A stretch of 64,000 bases of DNA from Amorphochlora amoebiformis (GCA_054601695.1 BAAHQB010000079.1:186001-250000), one strand, 5' to 3'; numbered from the stretch's first letter, positions 12,871 to 26,715 are shown. Numbers and translations are program-made. Notes: generated by a model not told the origin, from the letters alone.

Positions 12871-12916
<46 letters not shown>

Positions 12917-13256
12917 CATACATATATATCCATATTATTAATACATATGTGCTGATACATACATGTAGATATATAATATATATAGATGTATATTATATAT
13001 ATATATGTATGTGTATATAAAGATATATATATATTATATATATATATTATATATACATATGTGTATTATATGTATGTATGTATATGTATATATTTATATG
13101 TATATATATATATACCGATATATAACAACACTAGAAGCTCCGTCAGCTCGTAGTCTTGTCTTCATCTCCCTATATTGTATTTAGACACATAAATATATCT
13201 AAATATACAAATATCTTATGAATATAAATCATATATATATATATATATATATATGC

Positions 13257-13287
<31 letters not shown>

Positions 13288-13473
13288 AATGCATAAAAAT
13301 ATATATGTATAATATATAATCATTCATGTATACATATATGTATATATGTACATATGTATATATGTATAAATATATGTATATATATATATATATGTATATA
13401 ATATATATACATATATGTATGTATGTATATATGTAATATGTGACACACATGTATATATGTAATATGTGTTTTA

Positions 13474-13515
<42 letters not shown>

Positions 13516-13634
13516 TATACATATATACATATATATATATATATGTATGTATATATATATATGTGTATGTGTATGTATATTAGTACGTGTTAGTAGGAGC
13601 CGCAAGATTTTCAGCTAGTCCTTCTCCGATTGAA

Positions 13635-13694
<60 letters not shown>

Positions 13695-14367
13695 CATATA
13701 TATACATATAAGTGTATGCTTTTCAGCCGATAATTCTCCCACTGCAATCGAATATGATGATTTATGCACATAAACATTATAACTTACATGTGTATGTATG
13801 TATAAGTGTATAATATATATATGTGTGTATTGCGTATGTATGCTAATATACGCATACGTAGATGAATATAAAGACTCGTATACACACATATGTATGTGTG
13901 TATGTATAATATATATATATATATATATGTGTGTATATATATATATGTACACATATTGAAATATGTGTACATGTACATATATGGATATACATATATGTAT
14001 ATATGTGTATGTATATGTCAGTGCGAAGGGAGAGCAAATGGACTCGCGAAAAACGTGAGAGAGAAAGATATAGTGAACAAAAATGCACTCGCACGAGAGC
14101 GAGCGAGAGCGCAAAATTTGGAGAGAAAGAAAGAATGATCCAGGAAAAGATGATAAATGTTAGGATAGACTTAAAGTTACCGGATTATCGTTGTATGTGG
14201 ATATCTAAGGAATTATTTTTTTTAGGGTTAGGGTTAGGGTTAGGGTTAGGTGTTTTAGAGTTCGAGTTAGGTTTCGTATGGTAACTGTGAGGGGGTCGCC
14301 GCATGCGTTTGCTCTGAGCTCGAAGCAGAGTCTGTGTTGATATATGATGTACATATATATATGTATA

Positions 14368-14419
<52 letters not shown>

Positions 14420-14483
14420 AACATGATCAGTATGCTTGAACGATGTAGTATATTAGGAAGAATGATAATATATTACTACATGT

Positions 14484-14546
<63 letters not shown>

Positions 14547-14975
14547 TATATGTACAGTACTAGCGAACATGTTAACATGTTAAGACCTCTGAACAGTGAT
14601 AGGAAGATTCTTTGTCCTCGGAACATGATGGATGGGAGTCAGCTAGACCAATTGTCAGGAGATCAAATGTTATGAGATCAATTGTTAAGATACGAATGTC
14701 AGGAGACTAAATGTTAGGAGACCAAATTTTAGGAGCTCAATTTTAGGAAACCAAATGTTAGGAGAGTCAGTAACAGTTTCAGACAATTCTTTCTGGGCTC
14801 TGAAGCTGTTACCGGGATTTTTGATAATGTAACATCTATTCCCGGAATTATTCACAATAGAACATCTATTCCCGGGATAATTGATAATATAACATCTCCT
14901 CAGAAGTTCAATTGAAGCTAGGGTCCGGGGCTAGGGATATACTTAAGGGTATATTATATATATATGTATATATAT

Positions 14976-15006
<31 letters not shown>

Positions 15007-15858
15007 CATATATATATGTATTTACATGTATACGCAGATTAGGGTTAGAATTAGAGGTAGTAATGAGCATAAGTTTGGTTTGATTGTAATGACTATCCTT
15101 AAGATGTGTGGTGAACGCCTTCGATACTTTGTGACCGCATGCCATAATTCAGAAACATAACATATGTTTTACCTACTCTGCAGATCTACAACTATATTTA
15201 CTTGTATGAGAATATATGTATATATATATGTATATAATGTATATATATATATGTATATATATAAACTTTCCTTAACCTCAAAAATGTCCAGAGTTTGTCC
15301 ACAGAGCTTTGCATTAATCATCAGTTGTGTATCTGCCTCTCGACCTGGATTACGGTTAGGGTTAGGGTTATGATTAGGGTTAGGGTTATGATTAGGGTTA
15401 GGGTTATGATTAGGGTTAGGGTTATGATTAGGGTTAGGGTTAGGGTTAGGGTTATGATTAGGGTTAGGGTTATGATTAGGGTTAGGGTTAGGGTTAGGGT
15501 TATGATTAGGGTTAGGGTTATGATTAGGGTTAGGGTTAGGGTTAGGGTTATGATTAGGGTTAGGGTTATGATTAGGGTTAGGGTTAGGGTTAGGGTTAGG
15601 GTTAGGGTTACCGATGGCGATAACTTTGACGACTACTCTCATTTTCTGGGATAATCTTGGAAGGCTTTTTAGCCTGAAGGAGGAAAAACGGTAAGGGTTC
15701 GTGAAACGTCAGGTTTGTTGTTAGGATTAGGGTGAGTGTATCATGGGTCTGGAGAGGTTAGGGGAGGGTGGGGTATTGGTATGGAATTACACAATATGTA
15801 TACATATGTATATGCAATTACTTATTTATTTGTAAATATGTATATATATATATATATA

Positions 15859-15920
<62 letters not shown>

Positions 15921-16005
15921 ATACATAGAAAACGTTTACGTATTCATACGTATATGTATAAATATAAATAAATGAAGATGTATATACACATACATATTAT
16001 ATATA

Positions 16006-16047
<42 letters not shown>

Positions 16048-16246
16048 TATATATGTATATGTACATATACATATATATATATTAGAATACACATGATGAC
16101 ATGATAGAATATGATAGTGATAAGATATACATGGCTTCTGTTTCCCTCCGGGATGCAACGGTCTCCACCTGAATGGGTTTTGAGTCCAGATCCACAGAAG
16201 GTTAGAAGCTTGTCTTTAGAGTGAAAGGGAGAAATATAACTCTCAT
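12602..16246 (-). CDS. Tail-anchored membrane protein, 224 residues, 12 exons, unidentified
   Basis: Exons: 16246-16241, 16168-16131, 15673-15612, 15344-15277, 15118-15094, 14917-14813, 14642-14587, 14331-14286, 13741-13706, 13614-13587, 13169-13132, 12768-12602 (TAA). They sum to 675 nt with no phase break. Peptides: [79 protein letters not shown]. The last exon ends [21 protein letters not shown] is 21 long, so quoted as [16 protein letters not shown]: one C-terminal hydrophobic helix followed by a short basic end, the layout of tail-anchored proteins such as SNAREs, though no SNARE motif was confirmed. The 6-nt first exon is the weakest part; the 16.13-16.26 kb region is also open in another frame. 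Confidence 0.55.
14031..14183 (+). other. Purine-rich exon-like stretch, plus strand, in an intron of the tail-anchored gene
   Basis: After a TATATGTCAG acceptor, the plus strand reads [20 protein letters not shown] and [20 protein letters not shown], with a possible GTTAGG donor. It is antisense to the 14286-13741 intron. Two frames are open, as is common in GA-rich DNA. Coding status is doubtful. Confidence 0.25.
14630..14770 (+). repeat. Short tandem repeat, AGGAGACCAAATGTT type
   Basis: About eight degenerate units of roughly 15 bp (AGGAGATCAAATGTTA and variants), within the intron after exon 14917-14813. Confidence 0.75.
15352..15612 (+). repeat. Higher-order TTAGGG repeat
   Basis: Regular alternation of TTAGGGTTAGGGTTATGA (18 bp) with longer TTAGGG blocks. 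It fills an intron of the tail-anchored gene. Confidence 0.92.
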
Positions 16247-16394
16247 TGCTCAGGATTTGGTTTTATACATGCGTGAAAGAGGTGGAGAGAACGGAGGGAG
16301 AGGGGTGATGCATAAGAGAGGTAGAACGACTTACATAATAAAGTGCGAAAATGAAAAAAAAAGAGATTGATCTTTTCGCAGAGGCATAGTTTCT

Positions 16395-17081
16395 CTATCT
16401 CTTTTCTCTCTTTTTTTTTTCTTTTTTTTGTCTTTTCTCCTCTCTTTTCTTTCCTGTTTTTCTTTTCCCCTCAAGAACTATCTCAAAAACATCTAAGATC
16501 ATCCCTAAGGCCTTCACAACCCAAAACCGTAACCCTAACTACCTCATCTTAACCGTAACCCTAACCCTAAGCCTAACCCTAACCCTCACGAACCCCATCG
16601 GATATAACCACGACGACATTTAGGCTTTCAGACTCATCTACAAGCTGCCCGGGTTCGGGTTAGGGTCAGGGTTAGAGCTTCTTAGGTAAGGATTCATGTG
16701 GATTACGAATAAAAACTAGGGTTAGGGTTGGGGTTAGGGTTAGGGTTAGAGTTTGGAATAGAATTAGGTTAGGATTAGTATTCGGGCTAGGTCGTGGGAT
16801 ATAATTTGGGTTAATACTAGAGTTAGGATTAAGATTGAGAGAAGCAGGGTTAGGATTAGGTAGAATTACCAGGTCGTCGTCAACGCCGATAGCAGAGAGA
16901 CTCGTGTTCAGTTTTTGCAAGCGATTAACTTAGATTACGAGGTTAGGGTTAGGGGTTAGGTGTGGGGTTAGGGTTAGGGTTAAGGTTGTACCAATTGATT
17001 TCGATCTCATTCCGATATCAACACTGATCGGTGGATATATATAACATATGTATATATATACATGTAAATATATATATACAT

Positions 17082-17117
<36 letters not shown>

Positions 17118-17127
17118 CATATACATG

Positions 17128-17160
<33 letters not shown>

Positions 17161-17299
17161 GTATACTTAAGGTTAAATACTAGATTTAGGGTTAAGGGTA
17201 GGGTTAGGGTTAGAGTCGGGTTAGGGTTATGGGTTAGGATTAGGGTTAGAGCTACGATCTGGAAGCTGCTAGAATTTGTTCGGTTGTTGCATTTTCCAT
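16395..17299 (-). CDS. Small 99-residue protein with Lys/Arg-rich tail, 5 exons
   Basis: Exons: 17299-17256, 17023-16992, 16928-16870, 16644-16590, 16504-16395 (TAG). They total 300 nt in one frame. Start ATG 17299 gives [13 protein letters not shown]; then [47 protein letters not shown] and [19 protein letters not shown]. The C-terminal third is almost only Lys, Arg, Glu and Gln, encoded by an A-rich tract. Introns are 86-232 nt and made of TTAGGG-like repeat and AT. The hydrophobic VVVVISDG strand recalls a Rossmann-type beta strand but is too short to assign. Confidence 0.6.
16645..17255 (+). repeat. TTAGGG-like repeats and AT tract
   Basis: Degenerate TTAGGG runs at 16660-16860, 16935-16990 and 17165-17250, plus (AT)n at 17035-17165, between small exons. 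Confidence 0.85.
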
Positions 17300-17399
17300 G
17301 ACTGTGTTCTATGTCAGGAGATTAAGGTGAGAATTAGGTGATTTTAGGGTTAGGGGATGTTAGGGTTAGAGTTGAGTTAGATTTGGGGTTACCGGGTCA

Positions 17400-17800
17400 A
17401 GGTGAGAGGTTTGGAGGTCTTTAGGATTTGATTTTTTCTCTTTTTCTGTGTGTATATTAGTAAAATATGTCTTTTTATTGTTTGCATATGTTTAGACACA
17501 CGTTGTGTATGATATATGTATGTATAATACATTTACATATATATTTTATATATACATATATATACATATGTGTGTATATAAATAAATATATATCTGTGTT
17601 TGGGTATGTATATATGTACACAACTATACATATATGCGAACGTGTATATATATATATATATATTGTATATATATGTATATATATATATATATATATGTAT
17701 AAATACATCATATTGTCCAAATATGTATATATGAATATACATATACACATACATATATATATATATATATATACACACAATACATACACACATGATATAA

Positions 17801-17869
<69 letters not shown>

Positions 17870-18390
17870 CATGTATGTAATAATGATAACAATCAAATGC
17901 ATTAGCCACACACATTGAATGTATTTACATGTGTATATGTATATGTATATAGATATGTAATGTACATGTATATACATATGTATGTATATGTATGTATATA
18001 TATGTGTATGTATGTTTATAGTGTATGAATACATGTATGTGTACATGCATATGTATTTATGTATGTATATGTATGTATGTATATATATATGTTATGTATA
18101 AATATGTGTGTGTGTGTGTTTAAATATTATGTTTAGAAATATATATATGTATATATGTATATTTGTATATATACATATATTTGTACACATAACGTATTCG
18201 AAGCCTATATAACTATTGGAACGTTTTAAAAGACTTTAAAGATGTAATATATTAAGAAAAATTACTTACATATATATATATATATATATATAGATGTATA
18301 GTCATATAATATGTATACATACAAATGAGTATATAAATATATATATAACTTTACATAAATACCTATATATATATATATATATATATGTAA
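17400..18390. repeat. AT-repeat block, no gene assigned
   Basis: Mostly TATATA and TATGTA repeats. A small unique island at 18195-18260 could hold a microexon (GFEY), not annotated. Confidence 0.65.
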
Positions 18391-18399
18391 CTAATATAC

Positions 18400-18645
18400 C
18401 CTTAGAGACTCTGCTCTCTTGATGACGAGCGTATCTCTTCTCCTTCTTCTTCATTCTCTAATAAATTCATATACATATATATATATATATATGTATATAC
18501 ATATATTTGTATAAATATGTATTTTATATATATGTATATCGGTGTGTGTTTGTCTTCATATATATATTTATATATATATATGTAGATTTCTATATAATAT
18601 ATATATACATCATATATATATATATATATATTATCATATATATAT

Positions 18646-18724
<79 letters not shown>

Positions 18725-18968
18725 ACACAAGTTGAACTTACAATATGACATTTGGCTAACATTAGTATTATAATCTCACAAATTGCCAGCTAGGCTGAGG
18801 GCTAGCGTAACGTTAGGATGAAACCCGACAGTTTGTCAGTTAGATTTAGGATTTTGATAATATTTCGATTCAAATCCGGCTGATTGACAATTAGCGTTAG
18901 ATGGTTGAACTTAGGATTTACATCTTACAATTTCCCAGTTTTTCAGCTTATGAACGATTTTTCGAGAT
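18400..18968 (-). CDS. Cluster of exon-like islands, minus strand, incomplete model
   Basis: Islands 18968-18929 ([19 protein letters not shown] donor), 18879-18830 ([16 protein letters not shown]), 18794-18780 (LAGN) and 18457-18400 ([19 protein letters not shown]). The first three join in phase, the last does not. An alternative frame of the last one ends in a stop ([16 protein letters not shown]). The 18.93-18.99 kb island is also open on the plus strand. Neither start nor function was found. Confidence 0.3.
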
Positions 18969-19403
18969 CTGAGTCAATGTTGGGGGTGATATGATATTTA
19001 TGATATATATATATATATTATATATATATATATATTATATATGTGTGTGTATGCATATATATGCCTATAATATAATGGTTTTATATATGTAAGATACATT
19101 TGTATATTTACATATATAATATATATATATATGTATATATATTATATATATAAAAATATATATAAAAATATATATAATCACACCTGTTAACGAGTATATG
19201 CATAAATAAAATATTTAATCATAAGTGTACATATACATAAAATGTCACCTTCCGACCTATAATGAACATCAGTGTGCATATAAATAAAATATTAGCTTTT
19301 AAATATAATGTATATTCCGAGATTGCATCGAGATGGAGGTCATGAAAATATTTGCATACATATAATATACATATACATACCTACATATTATATGTATACA
19401 TAC

Positions 19404-19436
<33 letters not shown>

Positions 19437-19455
19437 ATATTAATTATATATATAT

Positions 19456-19493
<38 letters not shown>

Positions 19494-19597
19494 ATCTCTA
19501 ATTGTGTTTATCAACACAAATATGTACATATGTGTAACTATATATATATATGCATATATATATATATATATATAATATATATATATGTATATATTGT

Positions 19598-20465
19598 TCA
19601 TATGTGTATGTATCTGTGTTGTAAAAAAAAGTTTTCTTGCAACAAACGTCCGTATTTCTGAAAACATACACACGTACAAACACGTACAAGTGTATGAATA
19701 TATTCGAATTGTATAAATACATAAATACAAATGTTTGAACACTTACAGTGATGAGGACCGACCAAGCAGGTGGCGTATAGCTCTCCGATTCGAATAAATA
19801 CCTATTCGTGTAGAAATCGAGGTATATATATATATATATGTATGTATATATATATAGTATCATTATCCCATCCATATACAGATATGCATATATAGAATAT
19901 TTACATATTGATAAATAAATACACAATTTTTAATAAATTAATTTAGAGTGATAGATGTGCATATAACACACCAAGCTTTGAGACATAGTTTTTGTATCTC
20001 GCGCCGTAGGACGTAAAACCGACATTTTTTAAGTGCTTGACCTCTTCCTAAGCATATGAAAATCGAAATATCAATCAGATATGAATATAAGAGCAACGTT
20101 TATTATGTCGTTGAAACTAAATATTATATATGGATACTGTATACGTATATAACATCAAAATCTACGTCATTTGTGAATATGGATTGAACTGGAATTTATT
20201 GTACCTAGAAATGAAAATACATATTATCTATACACGTGTATTCTGATGGATCTTTAAGCAATTAATCAATAAATACTGCAAAAAAATTGTGGCTTTCGTT
20301 CTTGTGTATAGAAAAATGAGAATGTCGATATAATAATATAACTTCATATTATTTCCAACTCATGCAGACAAATAGGTGTAGGTAGTTATGTAAATTGTAT
20401 ATAGAAGTGAGAATGTAGAAATAGTAATGTAATTTAGTAATATCTTTAAGTTGTACAGACAAACG

Positions 20466-20516
<51 letters not shown>

Positions 20517-20667
20517 GTATATGTATCTATGAAGTATACATAACATGACTTTTTCCCACTTTACAGAAAGAAAATGTAATACAATTATAATGTTTTTTGA
20601 TTTAAGTAGAATGTCCATAATGTATATATGTGTATGTGTGTATATATTTATATGTATATATATATAC

Positions 20668-20723
<56 letters not shown>

Positions 20724-20871
20724 GATATATATATATATATGTTAACACCCTGAGTTTTTCCAATGTCTTAATATCGTCCTGAAGACTTTGGTAAAACCTA
20801 TATATATATATCTTATGTATGCATATATACATATATATGAATATGCATATATATATATATATATTATACAT

Positions 20872-20906
<35 letters not shown>

Positions 20907-20923
20907 GTACAAATGTATACAAT

Positions 20924-20954
<31 letters not shown>

Positions 20955-21080
20955 GTAAATCCATAATGTGTATAACAGCTATTCTCACTCAGTGCCAACT
21001 GTCCAGGCGGAGAGTATATATGTACATAGAAATATACATATATATATATATATAAATATATATATATGTATATATATGTA

Positions 21081-21117
<37 letters not shown>

Positions 21118-21307
21118 TACCTGTATATATATGTATATATGTATGTACATATATATATATATACATATATGGATAGATGCATATATATACACACATATAC
21201 ATACATATGTATACATATATATATATATATGTATATGTGTGTGTATATATATATACGTACATATGAACGCATTCACACATTCATAAAACCATATGTATAC
21301 ATATATA

Positions 21308-21343
<36 letters not shown>

Positions 21344-21444
21344 AACGTAACATATACAAACCTATTCTCACTCGGTGTCAGCTTTCCAGACGGACGGGAG
21401 ACATACTTGACAGCGTCCTTGCTCAGTCTATCGAATTCACACAT
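19598..21444 (-). CDS. Tentative multi-exon gene, unidentified
   Basis: ATG 21444 opens [20 protein letters not shown] and KLTPSENRF (21444-21358). Further exons: 20778-20749 ([10 protein letters not shown]), 20558-20550 (WEK, 9 nt), 20047-19972 ([20 protein letters not shown] then YVSKL), 19801-19747, 19657-19598 ([22 protein letters not shown]). The first four join in phase. The 19801-19747 exon is open in all three frames, and the favoured frame ([13 protein letters not shown]) needs a phase the previous exon does not supply, so the 3' part is unresolved. The 21.37 kb island is also open on the plus strand. Function unknown. Confidence 0.37.
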
Positions 21445-21643
21445 TCACTCAAACACGATTACAAACAACAGTGCATCAGTTTGGTTACCGCAAACAAGGA
21501 GAAGAAGAAAGGAAGCGACTTTCTCTCTCTCTCTCTCTCTTTACTCTCTACTTATTAACATACGTATATGCTATCCTCTGCCTATCAATTCCGCCATTTG
21601 TGTATAGTTTCTGGTAATTCTTGGAAAATTACATCCCATCCAG

Positions 21644-21865
21644 AACACATTGGCTATATGCTAGGATTCGACCTGGAGATCATGATCACGATGATGTGGA
21701 CATAATTAAAGTATCCTTCGAGCATGCTCTTTCATTCAAAATCCATTTGAATTCCAGAAGTTCGAATTAGTTCTTGAGAGATCCAAGCAAGCTCTAAAAT
21801 TCAACATACGGTATGAGGACTATGTAATAGTCCGCTTGTCCACATACACATCGTTAGTGGTATAG
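21644..21865 (+). CDS. Partial plus-strand gene, two exons, unidentified
   Basis: Exon 21644-21710 (THWLYARIRPGDHDHDDVDI) and exon 21758-21865 (KFELVLERSKQALKFNIRYE then DYVIVRLSTYTSLVV, TAG) are joined by a 47-nt GT-AG intron with a good acceptor. A donor at 21811 could instead splice on to exons near 22.3 kb. The 5' end was not found. The second exon is the more convincing coding stretch. Confidence 0.42.
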
Positions 21866-22326
21866 TTCAAAAATCGTTATTTTATATACTAATCGGTTAC
21901 GTTGTTACAAAATGAAGTTCTGATTAAGGTTAGGGTTAGGGTTAGGGTTAGGGTTAGGGTAACTCTTGGAAGGCTAGCTCGAGGGTCGTCAGGCTTTCTT
22001 TTAGTTTTATCTTGTTATATATATATATATATATTATATTATATTTGTATGTATAATACATTATGTGGATATATATAATGCAAAATCTTCTTTCATATTA
22101 GCCAAATATATACACATATACATATATATATATATATATATATAATATATATATATATATACATGTACATATACATATATAAACATATGCATACATATAC
22201 ATATATATATATATATACATATACATATACACACATATATATAACAGACATATATATATATATATATAACAGACATATATATATATATATATATACACCT
22301 TTCGGTCCATCGTTTTTTTCTCAAAG

Positions 22327-22765
22327 CGATCATACAGCAGCTCGAAAGATCTTCTGAATGCCTTGCATTTACGTATATAAGTATATATATATATATATAT
22401 CTTTATATATATACATACATATATATTTTCTTATAGATCATGCAATAGCTTAAAAACCCTTTACAATGTCTCATATTTGTATGTTTTAGCTACATCAACA
22501 AAATAAACAGTATGAGGGGAAGCAGTTCGAAGACAAATTATCCATGGTGTGTTCAAGTATAGTCGTAACTAGACTACAGAAAGCTGGAGATCACAAGAGA
22601 TTCCGGAGATTCTTGGAGATTGCCCCATCCGGCAGTAAACTACAATTCCTAGTAGTGGTAACATCTGGTAGTAACGAGCTTCCGAGTATTAGTGACAACG
22701 TAACTCACGCCATGTTACGCTTCCGAAACTTTTTCGCGAAGATTCGAGTGTGTTCGAGAAGTTAG
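22327..22765 (+). CDS. Partial plus-strand gene, unidentified
   Basis: Exon 22523-22546 (QFEDKLSM) joins in phase to terminal exon 22580-22765: [53 protein letters not shown], then TAG. An exon-like island at 22327-22372 ([15 protein letters not shown]) lies upstream but does not join in phase. The gene would end 64 bp from the minus-strand gene at 22829. It may be the 3' part of the model at 21644. Confidence 0.38.
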
Positions 22766-22828
22766 AACGTTCCTGGAAATTTCTTGAATGAACTAGCCGA
22801 GAATTTCTTTTATCATCTTGGAATAATC

Positions 22829-23180
22829 CTAACGGACTTCAATAGAACCTAATCCTGGACTACCATTGGCTAATACTAACGTCTGAATTACCATTGCGCG
22901 AACAATATATATATATATATATGTTTTATACATATATATATATATATATTTATGTATTATATATATATATATATATATATATACATACATGAGAGGGATA
23001 TATACCTTTGTAAGGGCTGTAGCTCCTTCCAGTTTGGTTTTAGCTGCCTCTGACTTTGAGCTGAAAAAACGGGCTCCATCCACTCTAGTCGGAGAAAAGG
23101 ATTAGTATTGTATTTAAGGATGTGAATATATCAATTATTGTGCTGTTTCATATTAAAGTGTAGAAGGTTGTATTTATATG

Positions 23181-23231
<51 letters not shown>

Positions 23232-23236
23232 TATAA

Positions 23237-23270
<34 letters not shown>

Positions 23271-23777
23271 GAATATAAATATATATATATATATATATAT
23301 TATTAAGCAACGATATGTATATATATATAACATAGGATGATTACGTATATATATATATATATATATATATTATATCTGTATATATATATATAGATATATT
23401 TACTAGATATATACGTAAATATATATATATATATTTGTTTGTATACATTTGATAAGAATATAAATATACATAATATATTTAGTACACACATATATGTCAC
23501 AATCATGTTTTGATATTTAAGTATGATAATAAGCACAGAAAATATACACTGTGTATGTGTATATGTGCGTATATAAATACATATACCCATGTTTTAATAG
23601 GTATTTAGATATATGTATATATACATGTATGCATGATATGCATAGATGTATACGCAGGTATATATGTATATATGTACATATATATTAGTACATATACACT
23701 TTGTTATTGTTACATAATTGACATGCTTACATTTGTATATAATATACATATATATATATATATAAATATATATGTAC

Positions 23778-23856
<79 letters not shown>

Positions 23857-24458
23857 TTATATAAACATTTATATGAATACAAATTTACACACACACTACA
23901 CACAAATACATACACTTGTTAAGATCCATATACATATGCATAGATACAGACATTTATGTACACACATATACACATATATATATACATATATATACATATA
24001 TAGACATATACATATATATATATACAGATATAAATAATTCTATCTAATCAACACTTCTGCGTTGTGACGGTTTTTCCGAAAAATACAGCCTGTAGGTGTT
24101 AGGGTTAAGTTTAGGTACATACAAAAACAAACACTGTTACATTTGAGAGTTTAATGATTAAACTAAAGTTTGGGTTAGGGTAGGGTTGGGGATGTGGTTA
24201 GTTAGGGCTGTTGTTAGGGTTGATTTTAGGGTTTGTTAGGGTTAGGGTTGTGGTTAGGGTTAATATTTTAGGGTTTGTTAGGGCTAGGGTTGTGGTTAGG
24301 GTTTGGTTTAGAGTTGGGGATAGTGCTAGGGTTAGGGTTAGGTTTAGGGTTAGGGTTAGGGTTACGATTAGGGTACCTGGGCCCAGTCAGGCTCGAGTGT
24401 GCGATGAATCTGTTTGGTTAAGATGTGTATGGATATATCTAGAATATATAAATATATA

Positions 24459-24497
<39 letters not shown>

Positions 24498-24520
24498 GAT
24501 ATATAGACATATCTATTGAT

Positions 24521-24560
<40 letters not shown>

Positions 24561-25262
24561 ATATGATACATGACGTATACGCATACATGTACACCCATAG
24601 ATGATTTACATTATGATATATTTATATATATTAAGATAAATTTACATGAAGACTACAAAAACACATGTATGACAATACGTATCCACATAAACTCATGTTC
24701 GATATAAAAATCAACCTAACCCTAACCCTAACCGTAACCCTAACTCTAACCCCAACCCTAACCCAACCCTAACCCAACCCCAACGAACCCAACCCCGATC
24801 CTAACAACCCTAACCCCAAACGAACCTTAAACCCAAAGCTCCAATCTGTAACCCCTAACCCTAACCCTAACCCTAACCCTAACCCTAACCCTAGCCCTAA
24901 CCGCACCCCTATGCGCAACCCTATGCATAACCCTAACCCTAACCCTAGCCCTAACCGCAACCCTATGCGCAACCCTAACCATAACCCTAACCCTAACCCT
25001 AACCAACCTGTGCACAAGCTGGTAGCGCCAGTTTCCGAAAGCCACTCCCCATAGAGTACGATTTATCCACCTTCAAACCCAGGTTAGATGTAACATTAGG
25101 GTCAGGGTTAGGGTTAGGATAGGATTAGGGTTAAGGTTGCGGAATTTTTTGGGTTAGGGTTAGGGTTAGGGCTCGGGTTAGGGTCAGGGTTAGGGTTAGG
25201 ATTAGAGAAAGACCATATATACAACGTTAATACCGGCCCCTGTACCGCCTTGGTTGAGCCAT
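22829..25262 (-). CDS. Small 92-residue protein, 6 exons, unidentified
   Basis: Exons: 25262-25234, 25070-25008, 24409-24377, 24089-24069, 23084-23006, 22882-22829 (TAG), total 279 nt in one frame. The protein starts [18 protein letters not shown], continues [18 protein letters not shown] and [18 protein letters not shown], and ends [17 protein letters not shown]. It is Trp- and Arg-rich at the N-terminus. Alternative frames of the middle exons are also open, but only this combination joins without a phase break. Intron 2 holds the long CCCTAA block at 24715-25015. Its stop lies 64 bp from the stop of a plus-strand model at 22765, so the two would be tail to tail. No family recognised. Confidence 0.58.
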
Positions 25263-25470
25263 CTGTTGGGTTAGGTTTGATACAGGGTTAGGGTTATGGT
25301 TAGGGTTAGGGTTAGGATTTTGAGTTAGGGTTAGAGTTGGGGAGAGTGTGAAGTTTGTGGAATTAGGGCTACCGCATGCGGCCTTCTGTTGCTGTTTTCA
25401 TGGCCTAAATGGAGTTAGGGTTACAACGGTCCTTAGGATAGAACTAGGGTTAGAAAAGGGACAAGTCATA
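24165..25470. repeat. Large TTAGGG/CCCTAA region, both orientations
   Basis: TTAGGG variants at 24170-24375, CCCTAA at 24715-25015, and TTAGGG again at 25085-25460. The orientation switch is one of few in the window. Exons of the 25262-22829 gene lie inside it. Confidence 0.88.
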
Positions 25471-25804
25471 GGAGATTGCCGATTTTTTTAATTTTTTTTT
25501 TCATATATTCTCCAACATTATGACAACCCCAATCTAAACATGTTACTTCACTCCAAGACTCCGCCCACACGTATGATATGAATACACTATGACACGAAAC
25601 ACTAGAATCATCAGTTTTAAACCCATGTTCGTAACCAGAGCGCTTTATTAATTCATTATTATTATTATTATTACTTTGGATAATTTTTTTCCGGCTTGAA
25701 GTTCCGATTTCAGAAGCATGTTGGCGTAAATCAAGCCTAGAGTTAGGGTTAGGGTTAGGGTTAGGGTTAGGGTTAGACTTATGGGGTAAAATTTTGGGCA
25801 GGAT
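25466..25804 (-). CDS. Terminal exons of a minus-strand gene, Asn-run protein
   Basis: Exon 25804-25779 (ILPKILPH) and terminal exon 25736-25466 (TGA) agree in phase. The terminal exon reads LDLRQHASEIGTSSRKKI, an Asn run from AAT repeats, then GYEHGFKTDDSSVSCHSVFI, SYVWAESWSEVTCLDWGCHN and a Lys-rich end. The intron is TTAGGG repeat. Upstream exons between 25.9 and 27.0 kb were not placed. Not recognised. Confidence 0.35.
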   Translation of the reverse strand: MLPKILPHKSNPNPNPNPNPNSRLDLRQHASEIGTSSRKKIIQSNNNNNNELIKRSGYEHGFKTDDSSVSCHSVFISYVWAESWSEVTCLDWGCHNVGEYMKKKIKKIGNLL

Positions 25805-25988
25805 CTTGCGTTTGGTATATACATACATATGCATATGTATATGTGTGTGTATATGTATAATGTATATATATATATATATGTACATATATAATGGGTGATG
25901 TAAAGTGATATCAATATAGTATATCCGAGATTTACATGATACATACGTGTTTGTATGTTATGTGTATGCAGGATAAATATGCTTCATA

Positions 25989-26050
<62 letters not shown>

Positions 26051-26676
26051 CTCTATATATATATATATATTGGAATACACATATTGAAATATATATATAT
26101 ATGTATATATAATGTATATATATATGTATATATATATATATATATATGATGTGTATGAAGCATATATGTTATGCATGCGATACAGGAGTGCAAGAGTTAG
26201 AGTAAGAATTAATATAATTTTAGGTTATTATTAATATTTGCCTATATATCGTCGAGAGATAGGAATAGCCCAAGAATTCTTGATTCCAGGAATACGGTAT
26301 GCCTTATTATGTATATCTTATTTGTATTATATGTATATGTATGTGTACATATACATATGTACATGTACATACTTATGCATACATACATATTTACATAATA
26401 AATCTTCATTTGTATTTATATACTATTATATATATATATATACACACATTTATATACATATATGTGTGTGTATGTGATAACATTCATATATATATATATA
26501 TATATATACTAACATTCATATGTACATACGTTTATGTATTTTCCAATTGATTATGTACGCATATATACATACACACAACTATTCATATATATTATACGTG
26601 GACTGGGAACAAATAAAAATATATACATTCATACAACTGTACAAAACTGCAGAACATATGCAAATATCAATACATA

Positions 26677-26715
<39 letters not shown>

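Noticed and set aside
16131-16200. Plus-strand start exon [16 protein letters not shown]
   Set aside because: Attractive, but the minus strand reads an exon that joins in phase to eleven others; kept only as an alternative.
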